Made by a program: the position numbers and the translations under genes
NCBI RefSeq assembly: GCF_014851395.1
Contig: NW_024041039.1
Location: forward strand, 4,783,191-4,847,190
Source: Micropterus salmoides
Lineage: Eukaryota > Chordata > Actinopteri > Centrarchiformes > Centrarchidae
DNA length: 64,000 nt
Direction: 5' to 3'
The notes under the pieces: generated by a model
Told to the model about the DNA's origin: nothing
What the model saw: the letters and a program-made list of their open reading frames with translations, nothing else
Database searches by the model: none
Part shown: positions 45,606 to 56,697 of the stretch, in pieces
Layout: each line of letters starts with the position of its first letter
Position numbering within the stretch: the first letter of the stretch is position 1

Positions 45606-45827
45606 TTATTCATTACTACGCCTTGTGATGATACCAGGCTGGGGGATCAGGTCTGGCTCGCAGTCGGTGTTCCAGTTCATCCCAAAGGTGCTGGTGTTGA
45701 GGTCAGGGCTCTGTGCAGAGGCTGTGTCATGTTGAAACAGGAAAGAGACAAACAGTGATAACTGTTGATACAAAGGTGGAAGAACATGGTCAAGAATATC
45801 ACAGTAGGTATGGACGGCTGTGTCCAC
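45606..45827 (-). pseudogene. Tc1-like transposase fragment
   Basis: The minus-strand frame contains FLFQHDTASAQSPDLNTSTF then GMNWNTDCEPDLI. 'FQHD' resembles the second-Asp box (QQDN/FQHD...), and SPDLN plus the following residues resemble the region around the catalytic Glu, but most of the intervening stretch is lost. Too decayed to function. Confidence 0.6.
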
Positions 45828-46173
45828 ACAAGTTTGGCTCTCTTATTCACTCATTCACTGCTCCATGTGTAGTAAACACAGCTGTTCACTCCACGGTGAG
45901 CAGCAAATGGAGATTTTTGGACCCATCGTCGTTAGCATCATGACAGACAGGCATCAATTTGCACGCCGGTAATTTTTACATCTATAAAATGTTGGCAAAA
46001 ATATATGTTCATCCTGTGGACACAACCCTTTTTCATGCCATTGTAACAGTGTGTAGGTGGACACTGCGATATGACAAAAAAATGCATTATCCCGAAATAG
46101 GTAATTTGATATCCCAATTAACGATATATATCCCAGTATAGAAGATTTTTAAGTTCTATATTTCTCTGCCTCA

Positions 46174-46520
46174 TAAAGGTGGGTTAACTTGGGCGATTTT
46201 GGAGAATGTAGATTGAACAATGAAACAGCAAGTAATGTAACTAATGTCAGCAAGTCAGGGCGTTAGCAGCCACTGTGGCTAACTTACATGCTGCTGCATA
46301 TTAAACATGAGAGGACGAGACAGTCCAGAGCAGCACAGCAGCTTCAGACAGCGAAACTCACAACTCTCCTGCTGCTGTAGCTAACATCATAACAGCATGT
46401 CTTGGTGAACTAGAAAGTGAGCCGAATTACTGTGGGCAAGTCATTAAACGCAACCTGACACACACATCATGCCTGGAGCTGCTGGAATAATATTGCGTAG
46501 CTCAACAGACTTCTTTCTCT
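46174..46520 (+). mobile_element. Old DNA element, uninterrupted sister of 5.37-6.68 kb
   Basis: It begins AAAGGTGGGTTAACTTGGGC and includes CTCTCCTGCTGCTGTAGCTA then ACATCATAACAGCATG, GAACTAGAAAGTGAGCCG and CCTGACACACACATCATG. The single CTAACATCA here is the empty-site counterpart of the duplicated 8-mer around the 5413-6425 insertion. The right end is not evident. Confidence 0.65.
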
Positions 46521-47487
46521 CTTTGGTATGAGCTACTCGTTTTTGCTCGCATGGTCTGATTCAGTATTACCCAGTTCTGAGTACTTCACTATCCTCCACG
46601 TTTGTTTATTATGAATCCAAATTTCTATTCCGCAACATCGGCATGTGTGGAAGAACGGACCACGGTGAAGTCAGTTTCACGTTGGTAGTTTTACGTTGGA
46701 CATCCAGCAGATATCTGTCGAAAACGTAAAACTAACTTCACCATGGTGCAAACGATACAAAGCGCCGTCACCTCGCGAAAAAATATTAAGGTAAAGTGTG
46801 GATTTTGCTACACTATGAAATAAACGATAGAGCTTAATTGCAAACGATAAATGCTTTTCTATCATCAAGCGATAGATATCGCCATATCACACAGCCATAC
46901 TGTGTAGTTAGTACATATTTCCTCACACAGAGTTCAAACAATCAAATAAAACGGCAGTGGGTAAATGTTACGTAAACAGGGTATGATATATTATATATAT
47001 ATATATTTTTTTTTTAAACTTTGAGTCTGACAGTGTTACTGGAGAGCGATGCTAATTTTGTTAAGTACTCTAAACATTACAAAATGAGCGTGGTCATGGT
47101 TAAAAGAAACCAACGCTGACTGTTGGGAGGAAACGGGAAACAAACAAACTGCTGTCCAATGTTGCACCATTTCCTCCTTATTAAGCTCTGATTGGACATA
47201 GTTCCTACAGCAGCTAGAGGGCGCTGTTACTTCAATATTTGTTGTTTCTGGGCATGAAACGACTGATGCAAACGGGCGGACAGTTTCCGGAGAATAGGTT
47301 GTACAAACACAATTCACACACACAGTCTTTCTCACATACACACACTCCAACACCTGTGCTAATGAAGCCGAGCTGCAGCACACACTGTCCTTGAGTCTGT
47401 CAATCAAGTCCTTACTAATGGGACTCTACACTCCACCTCTACACACACACATACACACATAGTCAGAAAGACACGTGCAAACACTCA

Positions 47488-47489
<2 letters not shown>
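46521..47489. other. No gene recognised; (AT)n/poly-T at about 46988
   Basis: An (AT)n run and poly-T occur at 46988-47016. ATCGCCATATCACACAGCC near 46878 could be the end of a small element. The 123-codon minus-strand ORF at 47036-47407 shows no domain. Confidence 0.45.

Positions 47490-47522
<33 letters not shown>
47490..47522. repeat. (CA)n microsatellite
   Basis: About 16 CA units. Confidence 0.97.
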
Positions 47523-47528
<6 letters not shown>

Positions 47529-48536
47529 TACTCTAACAGCTGTACCTTCCTTTTGAGAGGAGGATTTCATTGAAAAGGCTGTAATCTGCCCACACAGACT
47601 CTCAACCAGCAGGATAATAAGAGAGAGAGAGGAAGAGTGAAGAGAGAGATGATAGCATGTTAACAAAATAGTGAGATATAAAATTAAAATATGTAGACAA
47701 ATAGACAGAGGAAGGATGGATATCAAAGTTACACCCCATTTACACAATACAGCAAAAGCCATTCAATTTATTTACATTCTGTAATTGTCTCTCTATTGAG
47801 TATTTTCTTGTTACTGCTAGACTTGGTTCGTTACACTGGAAACAGACTTAAAGGTAATTAGTTCACACATAACTAATGCTAACTAATTCCCACCGACACG
47901 CACAGATATTTTAGTCTTGATAGACAGAAAGCAGCAGATATTGATGAGTGAATACAAAGACAGAGACAACACACTTGACCGTGGACAACGTTTCACAACA
48001 GTTATTGTAGAAAGATGGAAAGAAACAAAGAAAATTTAAATATTTGTATGAGATGGTGGATGGAGCAACTGTATAAAACAAAATCAGTATTGGACAACAT
48101 TTTTTTTTTGCTTTGTTTTTTAACGTCCAATGACGTTTAAAAAAATTTCACTTTTCAGAATATCTGCAACAATGAAGTGTGATCTTTACTTTCCATGTTC
48201 TAAGACAAATCAGCTCCACTGCAGCAGTTTCTATAAGAAATTGAAACCTTTGAGATTTTAACATTATATAATGATTACCACTAACTACTGAAAGGTACCA
48301 TGAATCAACAACAGCCTCTGGTACTAACATCATTGTAACTTTGTTACGACTGAACATGATCCTACCGCAGATGCTTGGCTGTCCCGCCGTTATTACAAAC
48401 ATGTGAACCGCAGACCCTTCTGCGGCGACCCCCACCCCAGGTCCAGCTATCCCCATAACTCAACCAAGCACAGTCTCTGGCTAAGCAGATACCTTCAAAC
48501 CGTGGAAGTTTAAAGAGAACTTGAGATATAGCGTTG
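47523..48536. other. Unique sequence, nothing recognised
   Basis: A 102-codon minus-strand ORF (48148-48456) has no recognisable domain. Confidence 0.45.
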
Positions 48537-48945
48537 GAGCCGGGTCTCTGTAAGCAGCTCAGTGGCACATGAAGCCAAAAAAGTGCAACTTTCCAAGAAA
48601 AAATTTACCGGGATCTTCCAATAGAGCAAACACACTAGAGACTTCCCCCGCCAAGCAGCTGACTTCCTGTTTAGCCCTCCACTAACTTGAATGGGGATAA
48701 AATGATTTAATCTTGTGGCTCTTCTAGACTTTCCTAATGTTGTTGAACTGGATTAAATTTCTGAGAGTGAAATGAGTCTTTTTGGGGGTTATGCACTGTT
48801 TTATAGCCGCTTCTTTTACAATGTATAGGAAAAAGTATTTTGGGGCACGTGTGCATCATGTGACGGACACGGAAGTTGTAATTCCACGGTTTGGCCACTA
48901 TGTCAAATTGGCTTCAAAGCCAGTCACACTCCCTGGGTGGCCTAC
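48537..48945. repeat. Probable fish non-autonomous element
   Basis: AAAAAAGTGCAACTTTCCAA, CTTGAATGGGGATAAAATGA and GCATCATGTGACGGACACGG are words of a repeat I recognise from fish genomes. Class and termini were not resolved. Confidence 0.5.
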
Positions 48946-48950
48946 TTAGA

Positions 48951-50223
48951 ACGCCTATAAATATCCATGCCTTAAAATATGTTCTGAAAGACCATCCCAA
49001 CTGCCAGTTAGTCGACTTCCTCTTCTGTGATTTCACTTTCGTTTTCCATTCGGGCAATACTTTGCTTTCCGCCTCACATTCAGGTGTCCCAAGATATTCG
49101 ATTCACTTTCCGACGCACTCAGCTGGATCCTACTCAACAACCACCGTACGGACCGTACGAGACCGAGACACAGACGTTTTTCTGTGTCATACCATCATCC
49201 TCACCTCCACCGTACGGTCTCTCCACCCTCGAGTTTGCCTTCCTTCAGCTCGGTTTTCCCCTTTCTCCAGAAAAAACAGAAAGACCTGTACATCCCTCAA
49301 GTTCCTCGGCATCAAGAAACTCCACCTTATTTCCTTGTACATCTCAAATCTCTCAATCACCTGCTTGCCTACCGATGTATCAAGCATCAGCTTTACTCCC
49401 TACTCAGATACCTTAATTTCACCATCCGCATCATCCCCCAAGGCCAATCCTTCCTCTCGCACAAACTATCCCCGTCTGCCTAAGCCCCGTCCCTCCATGA
49501 ATTCACCTGTATAATGATGTGGTGTGACTTCCTTTCCTTTTAGAATGGCATCTACTTTCTCTATTACGACCACATAAGAATGTGCACCCTGCACCGGATT
49601 CGGCATTATTACGGTGGTAGGCCAGAAAAAATCGATCTCGATCTCCTTCCACCCTCTATGAGCTGTATCCCATAATCATCTCTGCCTTTCTTTGGGGGCA
49701 TCAGTCGTCCAAAAAAGTCATTTTTGTTCATACAGACAACCTGACTGCCATTGACATCATAAATAAAGGCCACTCCCAGTCATTTGACATGCAGTTCAAC
49801 AGCAGACTCAACGCCAAACTCATCATTCACCAATCACTGACTCCTTCCTCCTGTTTCTCATTTCAAAAATTCAAATCCTTGGCACCAGACTTGGACCCTC
49901 GTCCGACATCTGTCCTTCCAATTTCAGCCACGATCTTCACCTCCCAGCCAAATGATTGGAATTCAACTACCTCATCCAATTACGAGGCTGCTCGGCACCC
50001 AAGCCTCTCCGACATTCCCATCCACTTCCTCAGATTTAACCTCAAAATACGAAGCAAAACTGATCAACCCGGCAATGGAGCGACTTCAACCAAACCATCG
50101 ACATCCATGGCCGGTGGTCTTCCCAAGTTTATCATAGCAACATCCACAACAACCTCACTGATTGATGTTTGTGTGTCACAAACTGGGCGTGGCCTCGGTG
50201 CACCCACGCTAACATCTTATTAG
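48951..50223 (+). pseudogene. DIRS/Ngaro-like retroelement RT-RNase H relic
   Basis: Successive plus-strand pieces in shifting frames follow the order of a DIRS-type polyprotein. RT start: TPINIHALKYVLKDHPNCQL (from 48951). RT end: SLKFLGI (about 49300), then YLNFTIRIIPQGQSFLSHKL (about 49415-49475), resembling the LNF..R.IPQG.SFL stretch that links RT to RNase H. RNase H: YELYPIIISAFLWGHQ, then VIFVHTDNLTAIDIINKG (49657-49775), with the Asp-Asn and I-N-K-G signature. Further on comes FQKFKSLAPDLDPRPT (about 49860-49910). Frames change at least twice and the tyrosine recombinase was not recognised, so it is dead. DIRS/Ngaro elements copy themselves by RT and integrate by tyrosine recombinase; this piece retains only the middle. 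Confidence 0.72.
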
Positions 50224-50390
50224 TAAACAACAGCACTGCGTCTGCTCAATAGATTTTCTGTGTGGGCGTGATGGTGCGCTTAAGAGCACAGCAGCGGCCT
50301 GACAAACAACAACATGCTTCATGAGGGAGACAGAGGGAGAAGTGGAGGGAGGGGGGAGAGAGGAAAGAGGGGGTAGGGGGTGTTGTCAGC

Positions 50391-50550
50391 TGTAATTGGT
50401 TGTTAAGATGTCAATCAAGAGAGGGAGAGAGGTCGAAGAATGGCAAAAAGAGAGGCTGGGAGAGAGCGAGAAGGAGAAACAGAGAGAGGGTTGTCATGGT
50501 AACAAAATAGTAATTGGTTGTTGAGATGTCAGTCAAGAGGGATGTGAGGA
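50391..50550. promoter_or_regulatory. Duplicated TAATTGGTTGTT segment, possible regulatory repeat
   Basis: GTAATTGGTTGTTAAGATGT then CAATCAAGAG (50392-50421) is repeated as GTAATTGGTTGTTGAGATGT then CAGTCAAGAG (50510-50539), 118 bp apart, within a GA-rich setting. Each copy has a homeodomain core TAATTGG and an inverted CAAT-like word. Duplication is certain; regulatory meaning is a guess. Confidence 0.4.
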
Positions 50551-50559
50551 AAAGAGAGA

Positions 50560-51038
50560 GAAAGAGAAGTATTGTTGAATTCTTCGTATGCTGTTTTATA
50601 TACATTTTTACTTATTTATTTAGCAAACACATTACACATTATAATGAAATTGCGCCTTCAATAAGTCTAATTAAAGAGTTTCTTTGTTGTATTTATGCTA
50701 CTGGAAGGTAAAGATCAGAGAGAACTGAAACTAGGACAAACTGCATTTATATTTTTAACTACAAACCACAAAAGACAGAATAAAACCAATAAAGCCGATA
50801 TTGAAAATATAGTTTACAACATCACCTCTATGCCTTATGCTTTAACTGATGTTCAGTTTTGGTTTTATTTGAATAAAAAAACATGCAGCCGTCGTTTTTA
50901 AACCCCGAGTAGTGTCTGCAGCATAAGCCACAGCAACTTCCACCAATCACATGTCAGAAATGGGGCAAAAAGCACATCCACATATGCCAGGATGTACTGT
51001 TCATTAGTGATGGAGAGTGTATCTCCCCCCTACACATT
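50560..51038. other. AT-rich sequence, nothing recognised
   Basis: No domain-bearing ORF or element end was recognised. Confidence 0.45.
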
Positions 51039-51775
51039 TTAAAGAGTTGGTATTATGCTCATTTTCAGTTTCAAAATCTTATTTAGGGGTTGTACCAGAA
51101 CAGGTTTACATGGTTTAATTTTCAAAAAACACCATTTTTGTCATACTGCACACTGCTGAAGCTCCTCTTTTCACACTGTGTGTTGAAGGCTTCGTTTTAG
51201 CTGTGATCTTTGTTGGGAGTTGCAAATGTGCAGTTCCTAGTTAAGGACTACTAGCCAATCAGAAGCAGAGAAGGGCGGGTCAGAGGTGGTAAACTTAGCA
51301 ACATGGACTGGAGCAAGAGTTTCAGAGTGGTGAGTTATTAATCCGTAACAAAAGTATCTTTCATCCATGAAGTTTTAACTGAGCTCTGTCTCTACATCAC
51401 AGGAACAACTTTATGTCCACTGACTGCCTGGAGGGTAGCTAGTGTTTGGAAGGGAGAGGAGAGCTGTGTGCTGCAGCTCACTGTTTTTCGACCAGTGTTT
51501 TTGAGGGCGTGTCGGAGTAGCCGCTTGCCGAGCGTTATATGAGGCACATTTTGCTTTCATCCCGGTGACATTACGGGGATGAAAGGGAAGCGGCTGCACT
51601 ACAAACGAGCTGTTTTCAAGCAGTTCAGAGCAGTGCTTTCTGTGGGAGATGGGAACTCTCTTTGGGCTGGACTTTGGGCTTTTTCACTTTGCAAACCTGT
51701 TACATGCACAAAAAAAAATATACAACTCAATAAAGGAGTGGGAAAAAGCCAAGAAGCATAATTTGACCTCTTTAA
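51039..51775 (+). mobile_element. TTAA-ended non-autonomous DNA element, full length
   Basis: The left end TTAAAGAGTTGGTATTATGC and the right end, reverse complement TTAAAGAGGTCAAATTATGC, match in about 16 of 20 positions. TTAA stands at both outer edges (51039-51042 and 51772-51775). The 737-bp body shares several hundred bases with 37457-37987. TTAA target use is known for piggyBac and Kolobok. No transposase is present. Stretches such as ACTCAATAAAGGAGTGG are part of the repeat and not a gene's polyadenylation signal. Confidence 0.8.
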
Positions 51776-52319
51776 TGTCCTTTTTGTGAAGCACATATCT
51801 TAGTTATCTTCGATTGTGACAATTTGCTCACAGTAATTACACTTCATGAGCACCAGGAAGTGGGTTATGACAGTGGGTTTACATAAAGGCTGTCCTACCC
51901 TTGTGACCGGTCGAATATATATCCTTCACATAGTGGGTGGTTACTTAATCTGTTATTACAGGTGACAATGTGTAATTATACCATGAACGACGCATACATT
52001 TAAAGATAAGACAGCACTCTTTTTAGTAAAGATGCATACACAGCATTATCTATTGGATTTAGCATTTAAAGTTTTGGGTTTTTAAATGAGGTAGAAGTTT
52101 ACTTGTTAACTAACTAAAGTTTTTATGAATGCAATAATGTGAATATCATTTGTTGTTATACTTTTTTCTTGTATTCTGAATTATTACAGAAACATTGTAA
52201 AACTAATCTGCTTTGGCAATACTGTACTTAATTATGGTCGTGGCAGTAAAGCACATGTTTAAATAAAAAAACAAACATATGCGAGACAGCGAGTGAGAGA
52301 CACAAAGGAGGAGAGAGCG
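51776..52319. other. Unique sequence, nothing recognised
   Basis: No gene or element end was recognised. Confidence 0.45.
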
Positions 52320-52445
52320 AGCAGTAGTCGTAATTGGTGTGAAGATGTTTAGTGAGGCAGATGAGAGCAGAGTTAACAAGCTGAGCCTCCAGCACCAATT
52401 AACCAACAACCTGCAAGACGTGGACAGAACCGAGCTGCTGCAATT

Positions 52446-52447
<2 letters not shown>
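52320..52447. promoter_or_regulatory. Candidate conserved non-coding element with paired AATTGG/CCAATT
   Basis: CGTAATTGGTGTGAAGATG at the left and CACCAATTAACCAAC at the right give opposed homeodomain-type sites around a unique core with AGAGTTAACAAGCTGAG. Texture resembles a developmental enhancer. Unproven. Confidence 0.3.

Positions 52448-52482
<35 letters not shown>
52448..52482. repeat. (CA)n microsatellite
   Basis: About 17 CA units. Confidence 0.97.
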
Positions 52483-52484
<2 letters not shown>

Positions 52485-52805
52485 ATTTAAGGTGATGTGT
52501 CAGGAGGGGGGGAGTTTCTCAGCTGGTCAGATGAGCTTTCATTCTGATTCTACTGAAACAGATAAATTAAAATTTGTGTAAAGTTTTTGAAATTATACGA
52601 GTCTGAACGGGCTGCTACAGGATGAGAAAGTGTTCACCTCGTCAAAGTAAAAGTCATGTGTTCTTATTTAGGCCTACTTGCTTTGCAGAAAGTATTTTTA
52701 TACCGTTTTAGGAGATAGTTTCAGAACAAATAATCATGAATAAAAGTTCTCCACAAAGTAACACAAAGCTGCTCTCTGTTAGTTTCTCGGCTGGCTCTCA
52801 ACAGT

Positions 52806-52880
52806 TTGTCCATTTATCCATTGTCAACTGCTTATCCTGTGTACAGGGTTGCGGAGGGCCTGGAGCCAATCCCAGCTGTA
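52806..52880 (+). repeat. Fragment of 'GCTTATCCTGT...GCGG' fish repeat
   Basis: AACTGCTTATCCTGTGTACA then GGGTTGCGGAGGGCCTGGAG and CCAATCCCAGCT is a very common fish repeat phrase. Class unassigned. Confidence 0.55.
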
Positions 52881-53175
52881 AGTAATGTTACTTAACTTGC
52901 ATAACTTAACTTACATAACTAATGTAAAGATCTTTTCCTCAGTAGTTGCCTAACAAAGGAAATTTGGTGCCTAAGCCTAAACCCAACCATACTGCAACCA
53001 TTTTACAATGTTAACCACGTGTTTTATTTTGAAAATCTAACCAGACTATGCATATTATCGCTAATGTGACCGCAGAGCCCCACAGTTGACAACACTAAAG
53101 GGGTACCGAGTCCATTAAAAAGTGACGCTTCAGGGCTCTTGACAAAGCGTCCATATGTGACGAGTTAGGAGTGAG
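52881..53175 (+). repeat. SINE body, copy 4, opposite orientation
   Basis: TTTTATTTTGAAAATCTAAC, CTCTTGACAAAGCGTCCATA and GAGTTAGGAGTGAGAGATT are reverse-complement counterparts of the SINE body at 16.4 and 40.0 kb. The tRNA-like head is missing. Confidence 0.6.
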
Positions 53176-53985
53176 AGATTTTGAGATAACAGGTTGTCGT
53201 CTACATAGAGGGCGTTTATCCAGGGTTCACGATTTACGATGAGTGCCAATGAAGTAGCTAGTGTGTCCTTTTTGCTGTGAGTTGGAAAGTGAAAAGCCGG
53301 GATGATGGACTGGATTTGCAAACTACAACCCAATTTCTGCTGATGTCACATACCGTACACACATTCATTCATACATGTTTTACACTTTTTCTCACTCAGT
53401 TCTCATCGAACAAACAGCACAACACAGTGGATTTTCTGCAAAAGCCTGTAACTTCCTCAACATCCTTAGTCTATCTCTCAAAAGCAAATCTTTATGTCAT
53501 TGAACATGTCAGTGCATCAGAATGACAGGTCCTTGTGTCATTGTTTACGAACAAGATAGTCAAAATGTTTAGTCATGTTATCAATATAATGGTGTACTCT
53601 GTAAGTGGTTTCGGATGTAAACTATGGCTAACATTTTGATGACAATGATTGAAAAACACTATAAAGTTAAAAATTGCCAGAGATTGGACAGGATTCACAT
53701 TTATGTTTTTACTGTTCGTAGTATAATTTGTTGACAGACCATGTCATTGTGATGCAGAAAAGCAAAAGAAAGGACCGACTGCATAGCACGGCGGTAAAAA
53801 TGTAAGCATATGAAACACTCCTTAGGCTGATGTTCCTGTCTGTCAGACACAGATTCTCATCCACACCACAATGGATATCTTCATCAATTACAGTAAGGAG
53901 ACATTTGCAAAAAAAAGTCAGGTATAGAAAATATGATTGACAGATATAGATAATCTCGCTCTCTCTCTCTCTCTATACAAACACA
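53176..53985. other. Unique sequence, nothing recognised
   Basis: It contains a short (CT)n at about 53958-53974 and nothing else that I can name. Confidence 0.45.
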
Positions 53986-53989
53986 TACA

Positions 53990-54235
53990 CATCTACTGGC
54001 GGATATTATATATGTTTCACTATTCGCTGCTCACTGTGTATTTTTGTTGTTCACTGTGTATGGTATTGTGTATATCGGGTGAATGATCTGAGGGCTGTGT
54101 TGCTACTGTAGAATGTTGTGATTTGTTGTTGTCTATTCTTATGTGTTTATGCACCATGGTCTGTACGAAACAACATTTCCTTCATCTGTATACTTGAATG
54201 TGGAGAATGACAATAAAGTTTGACTTTATTTAACT
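53990..54235 (+). repeat. LINE-like 3' tail (GACAATAAAG end)
   Basis: It ends GTGGAGAATGACAATAAAGT, closely resembling the 3' end of L2/Maui-type LINEs, after a T- and G-rich untranslated-like stretch. No coding portion is attached. Confidence 0.55.
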
Positions 54236-54996
54236 TTGATTTTGACGTGTTCAGCCATTTTGTGTGACTTATGCAATGGACCTGTGCCTAGATGTTCAAT
54301 TCACTGTGATTAGCATGACATAAGCAATTGATAATGTAGGTAATAGCAGACGTTTGTACAGAATAATTTGCTTCAATGTGTCAAAGCATTTGCAATATGT
54401 TCAAAAGAATGAGAAATTGCTTTTATGATGTGCAAAAGTGAGGAGATGATTTGGAGGTTGAACAAGTAGTTTGGTGAATTTCAGTTCTGATCTGAGAAAT
54501 GCACCAAAGCGACTGAGAAAAACTGTAATCATTTGTATTCATAATTTAAATTATTGTCATGTTTTAACTTGTGGAGTCTCTCATTTCTATTCTTTCTTTA
54601 TATTATGTTTTTATTTATTAACACCAGCTGGGCCCTTTAATATTTGTAAGCTTAAATCTGACGTTTCCTCTTTTGTTTTTCTTTGTACTGTGAAAACAGA
54701 CTACTGACGGATTAACTGTCTGCTTCAATGACTCTCCCTCTGACCTGAGGAGAGTTTAAAGCTCTCTAATTATTACTGCTGCTGTTACTCTGGATAAAGG
54801 TGTGTGTGTGAGTGAGTGTGTGTGCGTGAAATGATAAGGGCCTGTGGGAGAGATAACAGTTATTATGGCTCTCTGTGGACACCCCTACACACACACACAG
54901 GTCAATTTACAGCTAGCAACTGTAGACTTGCTTGTGTCCCAGCGGGCTCTATTACTGTGTGTGTTGGGCCGTGGACTGATTGCCTGCACACAGGGC

Positions 54997-54998
<2 letters not shown>
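54236..54998. other. Unique sequence, nothing recognised
   Basis: No gene or element end was recognised. Short GT and CA runs occur near 54800 and 54890. Confidence 0.45.
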
Positions 54999-55029
<31 letters not shown>

Positions 55030-55032
55030 GCA
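54999..55032. repeat. (CA)n microsatellite
   Basis: About 14 CA units followed by CGCGCACA. A smaller GT array follows at 55167-55190. The 109-139-codon minus-strand ORFs here are largely repeat-encoded. Confidence 0.95.
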
Positions 55033-55190
55033 CAAAAAACAACATGGGCATTGTGGGCACAGAGGTGGGTATCAAGCGTGCAAACACACAAGCTGGCAAG
55101 CAAGAAAACATGCAGAATCTCGTGCAAACATGCAGTAATACGTGTACACAGTCTAACAAACAACACGTGTGTGTGTGTGTTTGTGTGTGT

Positions 55191-56531
55191 GGAGGTGCAG
55201 AGGTGAGTAAACAGCCATAAAACACAAACACCCAAAATCAAACACACGTAAAGCAGTACAATGAAAACACACACACACACTGTTTCACTGTTTCCACAGA
55301 ACAAACATCACGCCATGGCATCATGGGATACCGCTCAAGCTCACCGTTAACCTACCACCTTGTTGATTTGTTCGATCACTCCATGTTGATTTCAGTAAAA
55401 GCAGCGTTGGGTGACGGTTTATTTTCAAAACAACATGACAAGTCGCGAAAAAGGGAGGAACGTTTTCATGAGGGTTCAAGGTTCTGTCTGAAGAGAGAAA
55501 ATGAGAAAGTCTTTAATAAACAAAGAACAACAAGGTGAGTTAATACCATCAGCTGCTCGTCACATCCCTCTCATCTTTACACTAATTATTCTCGCGCCTA
55601 CGTGCAGACTTTTAGACACCACTAGGTGTCACACATACATTTTGCAATGCTGCACAGGGGCTGTAACATTACATATCTACAAAAGATCACTTACATTTTG
55701 TAGATATGATTAATGCGCTTAATCACAAAAAACTACACGAAAACTATACGAAAAAAATCCCTTTTTGTTGGTAAATGCATGAAAATTGCACACTAGTTTT
55801 GTGATACTGCTGAGGATACAAACACATTTAGCAATGCAGGTAAGATAAAAGTGAGGTTTAATTGGTGGAGCGGGCAGGTGTTTGTGGGCAGGTATATGTG
55901 GAAAGTGGCTGATTAGGGGGAATAGGTGCGGGTGTGTTGGCAGGTGAGGGTCAGGACTGAAGCAGATATTAAAGTAAGGTAGTGAGCACTTGGTTTCCTC
56001 TGCAAGCAGCATGCTAACTGATCAGTCTGTTGATGCCACAGTTTGACTTATGACTGCAGTAGCTAACGAGCTGCTTGTTAGTTATTCAGATAATAATAAA
56101 ACAAAATTGTGAGAAATGAATCTGATGCACTGAAAACAAAGTCTCTGCTTCTTTTCAGCGTCACAATTTCAACATGTAAGAGACACAATGTGGTCGCACC
56201 ACCGCTGTCACATCACACACATCACTTTGGACAAGATAGTGTGGGGATTTTCACAGAAAGACAAAAAAAAACGCAGTTACAACAGAGTTGTTTTTTTGGG
56301 TAATTACTTCGTTCAAAGTAAAACTGTTCCTAATGTATTCAGATACAAGAAGCCTGATTTTTTATTGTTTGTACCTGTTTGAAGTGGATCATTTGAGGCG
56401 GTACAGGTGTTTGATATTGTTCGTGTTTCCACCTCCTTAATCAATCATCAACACGTGTCAGTGTTTGTGTTCACATTGTATATAATGGACAGTTGCAACT
56501 TGCTACCAACTCTTTCTAATGATCTCAGTCT
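55191..56531. other. Unique sequence, nothing recognised
   Basis: Contains GGCAGGTGTTTGTGGGCAGG-type short repeats near 55875-55950. No gene was recognised. Confidence 0.45.

Positions 56532-56570
<39 letters not shown>
56532..56570. repeat. (CA)n microsatellite, left of an inverted pair
   Basis: About 19 CA units, 84 bp before a (GT)n array of similar length. Confidence 0.97.
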
Positions 56571-56573
<3 letters not shown>

Positions 56574-56650
56574 GCCAATTAAAGTTGTTTGTCAGAGGGA
56601 AAATAATTAAAGATGCCTTGTTGCTGCTGCTGACTTTGCTGTGTTTAGGG

Positions 56651-56654
<4 letters not shown>

Positions 56655-56695
<41 letters not shown>
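56655..56695. repeat. (GT)n microsatellite, right of an inverted pair
   Basis: About 20 GT units. Complementary to 56532-56570. Confidence 0.97.

Positions 56696-56697
<2 letters not shown>

Larger units (their letters stand above)
44474..45812 (-). mobile_element. Decayed Tc1-like element split by younger insertions
   Basis: The blocks 44474-44690 and 45626-45812 read as one sequence when joined conceptually. On the minus strand the second gives AQSPDLNTSTFGMNWNTDCE, the Tc1 'SPDLNP' catalytic-end region. The first gives ALVSEWEHIRAEG and ends near CCACACACTTTTGTGGCA, the worn terminal-repeat end. Between them lie about 935 bp holding a SINE (to 45130) and a TIR element (45144-45460). The other terminus was not found. 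Confidence 0.6.

Noticed and set aside
48891..49514. 207-codon ORF as a host gene.
   Set aside because: It contains only patches of DIRS/Ngaro-like RT in frame; homology jumps to other frames.
54816..55304. ORFs of 109-139 codons on both strands.
   Set aside because: Dominated by CA/GT repeats; no domain or splice support.
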